This document shows positions 60,018-64,000 of a DNA stretch of 64,000 nt, in pieces. The first letter of the stretch is position 1. Every line of letters begins with the position of its first letter. The stretch is taken from positions 21,603,916-21,667,915 of the forward strand of contig NC_052506.1 in assembly GCF_014356525.2 (NCBI RefSeq). The letters are read 5' to 3'. This DNA comes from Nilaparvata lugens. Its lineage: Eukaryota > Arthropoda > Insecta > Hemiptera > Delphacidae. A program made the position numbers and the translations under genes. The notes under the pieces are model-generated. The model was given only the letters and a program-made list of their open reading frames with translations. It made no database searches and had not been told where the DNA came from.

Positions 60018-62009
60018 ATATTTTTCTCTGTATACGAGCCGATACACTTTTAGCTACTGGTGAGAGTTGGAGAGGAATTACGGATTTACACCCAAAAAAG
60101 GAATGGAACCAATTCGAGGAGGACTGCTGACAAGATGAGCTTGTTCTTATCCAGTCTAAAAATGAAACATTGACGTCTTGCTCTGGTGTTTTGGGACTAA
60201 CTTCAAAACTCCGACTACGAACAACTTGCCTATCGCAGTTTCAAAGCCACTGAGAGACTTTCGCTTTTTGAAAGCAACATTTCTGACGGCAATGCTGTTA
60301 TCGTTGACAAAGTTCCCGAGCTTCATCAAAGAAGCATGAAAACACGTGAACAGCGTTACAAATTCTCCATTTTAGATAAATTCTTATAGCCTAAATCATC
60401 GTTATCAAACTCGGCTAAACTTTTAAGTTGAATAATTTAGTAAAGCTGCGCGTTACGATCAAAGCTGCTCATCAACTTTTCAGGCAACTTTTCTTCTCTA
60501 AACATATTTTCTGAAAATATAAATTTCAATAATATATAAATAATCTTTCATTGATCTAACCAACCTTTCATGATCTATTCTATCCAGAATAGTACTTCCA
60601 TTCGATATATCTACCTAAAACTGTAGTTCCATTTCCAATCACCTGTCACTTATTGGTATTACTAGTTGATCCAGCAGAGGATGCCATGCCAATCTTTCTT
60701 TAGAATCCTATATTATTTCACTCTCCTAGCCTCAATTACGATAATTTTTACTATAAAATTGACTACTATTGATTTGATCTGGTTTTTTCCTATAGACTCT
60801 TGACAATGTGGGTGGGCTCATCAACAGAAAATAAGGCAAACATCAATTAAAAATGAGAATAAGATAAAAAAAAGAAACTATCAAAACATCTACAACAACC
60901 TGGATTAGCAATCAATTAATCAGAAATGGATGATATGAATTTGAAAGTGAACAAAGAGAAAAATTAAGAGTTTATAAAAATTGGGTGAGCATGAATTAGA
61001 AAGAAAACTTAAATCAGATTCAATAAACTATCGAATATCTTCCATGAACTAGATTATCAATATCAATAATTAATAATATCAATCTGGAGGTCAAAAAAAT
61101 AAAAATAGTTCATAAAATCGAAATCTAGAGCTGAAAGCATACGAAATAGGGACTTGATTCGAAGAATCGCGCTGGGGGTTTTAAGTGTTTATTTACATAC
61201 AAGAATAGGCTATTCAAGAATATTAAATTGCATAACAATGGATTTGTTTAATTTTAAAAGCTGTATAAGACTTTAATTAGTTTAGAAGATTATTAGAATG
61301 AACTTTCCATGTAGCTGTTCCTGTCAATTGGTGAATTTGCTCCCCTTGAAACGCTATCATGTCACTATTTTTATAGTAAAGAGCGATGGAAGAGTTTCTA
61401 CATCAGACTATTCTCAAGAAAAGCATTGAATGACTCAATTAAAGAGTAGAGACCGACATTGATCCGAAGCACACTGTGGGGATTGAGACGTTGCATAAAT
61501 TGGACCGTGCCGAATCAGCGCCTCCTGGTGAAATGCTAATTGTGTTGATCCACCCCAACTTTTAGTATTCATTGCGTCTCTGCTAACAATTTGTCCACCT
61601 GCCCTTTCTCGCTATACAAAGACCGCCAGCAAGTTCAAAACTGTTCAACAAATTTACCGGCCCTTTGAATAATGCATACTTGAGCATCAATCCATCAGTG
61701 AATCAGTGAAGCTTTCTTACACTAGAGTATTACATGCTCGAACTCAGATTGATTGGTCCGTTCTGTCCTTAACATCTCATTTTTCAATCACCGTTTACTC
61801 ACAGGTTAGCTATTTTCAACACGGAATGCTTAAATATGTATTTTTTCCTGAGGATAATGATCAGATAAGCTCTAGGCTTGTGCGTGGGATTATGATGAGA
61901 GATGAGATATATTAAGATATATTCTCGAAAAGTGTTATTCAGTTGACATTAGCATTTTTGAAGTGACACTGAACGTTCACACTTATGAAAATATTCTTGC
62001 AATTGTATG
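60018..62009. other. Intronic stretch, possible decayed frame, otherwise nothing seen
   Basis: At about 60235-60390 a + strand frame reads YRSFKATERLSLFESNISDG and then VDKVPELHQRSMKTREQRYK before TAG. It has no start or splice support and I do not recognise it. No other feature was identified. Confidence 0.25.
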
Positions 62010-62775
62010 AATAAACTATGTTTCAGACATCTCCACTATCCTTAATTTAGGAAGTGTATTGGGCCCTATTGAAATGACACTATAGAAAATGACACTATTG
62101 CAACCTTTGCAGATGACACAGCTGTCTAATGATGAAGCTACAAGTAAAGCGCAAGAACCATCAAGAAAATTGAGAAATGGACTAGAACCTGGCGGATTAA
62201 ATTGAATGAAAGCAAGTCCACACATGTTGTCTTCACAAATAGGCATTATGTGTACATCCCAATAAGATTAAACAACAAAGAAGTTCCGTTTGCAAATGAA
62301 GCTAAGTATCTTGGAATGACACTAGATGCAAAACTACGATGGAAGTCACACGTCAAGAAAAAGAAAGAAGAACTGGATTTCAAATACTCGAAAATGTACT
62401 GGTTATTGGGGAGAAATTCAAGCCTTTCAACCTGAAATAAATTACTATTGTATAGACAAATATTCTTCAGCCTGTGTGGTTGTATGGCATCCAGCTGTGG
62501 GGCTGTGGAAGAAAAAGTAACATCAACACCATCCAGAAATTCCAGAACAAGGTTTTGAGGAATGCTGTCAATGCTCCATACTTTGTCAGAAACTCGGATC
62601 TCCACAGGGACCTGCAGATGGAAGAAGTCGATGTCATGATCACAAAGGCTGCCAGAAACCATGAAGAGACTCTACATAATCATCAGAACATCCAAGCTCT
62701 GCACCTCATTGACAACTCTAATACAGTGAGAAGACTGAAAAGGAAGAAGCCTACAGATCTCGTTTTAATGTAGTA
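62010..62775 (+). pseudogene. Jockey-like LINE reverse-transcriptase remnant
   Basis: In order on the + strand: a GSVLGP block near 62050, ATFADDTAV near 62100 (the catalytic F-A-D-D box), IEKWTRTW and LNESKSTHVVFTNR, KYLGMTLDAKLRWKSHVKKK, then after a frameshift near 62440 LYGIQLWGCGRKSNINTIQK, LRNAVNAPYFVRNSDLHRDL and a C-terminal KPTDLVLM stop. This is the end of a jockey-type RT with its thumb. Internal deletion between GSVLGP and FADD plus frameshifts make it dead. Confidence 0.9.
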
Positions 62776-63468
62776 AGAGTGATTCTGAAAGAAACAGTGC
62801 ATGGGCATTGCTCACTTAGACTGTGAAGGAGTGAATACCCCTCTAATGTCAAACTTTAACATATTAATTTAAGCTAGAATTGAACTGTTCATTAACTAAA
62901 GTGTTAGATTGCAGTCAAATTAAAATAAAAAAATCCTGATATTCTGATTGAAAAGAAAATGGTTTTGAGGATTTGAAGTCCTCCCATTCAAATAAGGTTC
63001 ATAGATCAATATTACCATATAACTTGATATCAATGGTAGTTCTCCAAACTTCCATGTATCCAATTCATTTAATATTATTTATTTATTTCAATTTATTTAT
63101 TTTAGATAGAATCGTCTTTTTGATTATTTAGATGAGCTCTGATTAAATATTCTAATCGCAACTACAATGCATTAAGAAAATTGATGCTTCAACATTCTCT
63201 CAGTCCCTGTATTTATTAGAAAGTTCTTACTATAGAACCCGCAATAACTTACACGGATAACAGTGATCAATAACAATGAGATTCAAATTATAATGACAAT
63301 ATCACCATTCCTATTCGAATGCGAAATCGATACTGCGAAACGGTCAGTATCATAATTCAAAAGACTATATGAGGTCTAATTGAATCTTACTCGTCATGGA
63401 ACTCAAAAAGTTACGGAGTGATTCTATAAGAATAATAATTGAGAGTATGCAGTCGATGCTCTACTCAC
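62776..63468. other. Intron next to the upstream igl-like exon
   Basis: AT-rich, with a short TATTTATTT-rich patch near 63070-63100, possibly the tail of the LINE. Nothing else seen. Confidence 0.4.
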
Positions 63469-63618
63469 CTTTGTCGTCAGGTCGGAATTCCTCCTCAAAA
63501 TTTTGGGTTTCCTCTTGAGCGTCACCACTCTTCATTTCCTTTCGCGTCTTATGGCCGCGGAAAACCGCTTGGATTTTTGCCGCCGCCTTCTGAGCTTCCG
63601 GATCGTTGGGGTCGATAT
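63469..63618 (-). CDS. igl: IQ-motif protein (igloo-like), exon with IQ motif 1
   Basis: The - strand acceptor is GATGTTGCAG (from 63619) and the donor is GTGAGT (63463-63468). The exon starts by completing a codon (x-AT), encodes 49 residues and leaves one G. It reads [10 protein letters not shown], then the IQ motif [19 protein letters not shown], then an acidic region [20 protein letters not shown]. The AA-KIQ-xFRGH-xRK signature is that of neurogranin/GAP-43-type calmodulin-binding proteins and of insect igloo. An earlier exon must exist outside the window, because no start is possible here. The [11 protein letters not shown] lead repeats before the third IQ motif. An insect igloo orthologue is the likely identity; other small multi-IQ proteins are an alternative. 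Confidence 0.9.
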
Positions 63619-64000
63619 CTGCAACATCACAACAAGTGGAACATTGTATATTAGTTAAATTGTATTAATATTCAAATTGAGAGAGAAGTAGCTGAAATCG
63701 TTTTATTCAAGCAAAAAAAGGAGTAAGAAGATGTCATCCGACTTCCAATTAATAGAGAATCGGAACAATATTTTAACAGTTGAGCATAATGGGGTCAGTG
63801 GAAATGAGCAATATGATACGATGCGTACATAATATTATTATGTATGCATCAACATTGAATCCATTCTATATGAAGTAGCTCGCATAGAGCACAATAGGTC
63901 AAACGTTTATTAGTCATTCGCACCATAGAGAAATGATACAGTACCCTAAAGAGACACACTGGGGTGTTTCACACCCCAGGGATTTTTTTTCCTGTTCTGC
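63619..64000. other. Intronic sequence to the window edge
   Basis: No exon seen. A perfect 9-bp-arm hairpin, CTGGGGTGT-TTC-ACACCCCAG, lies at 63959-63979, followed by a T run. Confidence 0.4.

Overview
The window looks like nuclear DNA from an insect, probably a hemipteran such as a planthopper. It is AT-rich, has long introns with GT-AG splice sites, and is crowded with nested DNA transposons, Helitrons, MITEs and LINE fragments. The species assignment is an inference. Two protein-coding genes can be supported, both incomplete at the window edges.

The first gene is on the + strand, from 1074 to about 24.7 kb. It is a short CBP/p300 (nejire)-like gene. Five exons join with matching phases (1074-1272, 12860-13007, 19124-19241, 21144-21198, 24384-24529) and give 221 codons plus a stop. 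The product has most of a TAZ1 zinc domain, then a KIX domain after a linker of only a few tens of residues, then a Gln-rich tail ending in an LxxLL-type motif. A stop codon and an AATAAA signal follow. There is no room for the bromodomain, acetyltransferase, ZZ or TAZ2 domains, so this appears to be a cut-down, divergent paralogue. The KIX residues known to hold phospho-CREB are replaced. This is the most notable item in the window. A 104-bp piece of its last exon is duplicated about 2.9 kb downstream (27356-27459).

The second gene is on the - strand, from 63618 down to 34533. It encodes a calmodulin-binding IQ-motif protein of the igloo/neuromodulin/neurogranin type. Three phase-compatible exons (63469-63618, 36971-37092, 34533-34676) each carry one IQ motif. 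The middle intron is 26 kb. Upstream exons lie outside the window. A GC-rich minisatellite sits directly after the stop codon.

The rest is introns and intergenic DNA. Recurrent families, with labels used only here, are: A (about 0.95 kb, ends in ACTTTCCTTGCC inverted repeats; seven copies, three of them in a 1.68-kb tandem array at 5.0-9.3 kb); C (about 670 bp, hairpin 3' end, Helitron-like, carrying MITE K); D (about 0.7-0.9 kb); E (MITE with ends like TATAGTGAGGTCCACGTTAT); H and G (nested TIR elements inside tRNA-derived SINE halves); two non-autonomous Helitrons with exact A^TC...CTAG^T junctions; a hAT-like MITE with an 8-bp target duplication; a Harbinger-like MITE with a TAA duplication; a mariner-like transposase remnant; and several LINE remnants (reverse transcriptase, endonuclease and SGNH-esterase pieces). 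The segments 28.2-34.5, 43.1-48.2 and 60.1-62.0 kb are relatively free of recognisable repeats and contain no gene I can support.
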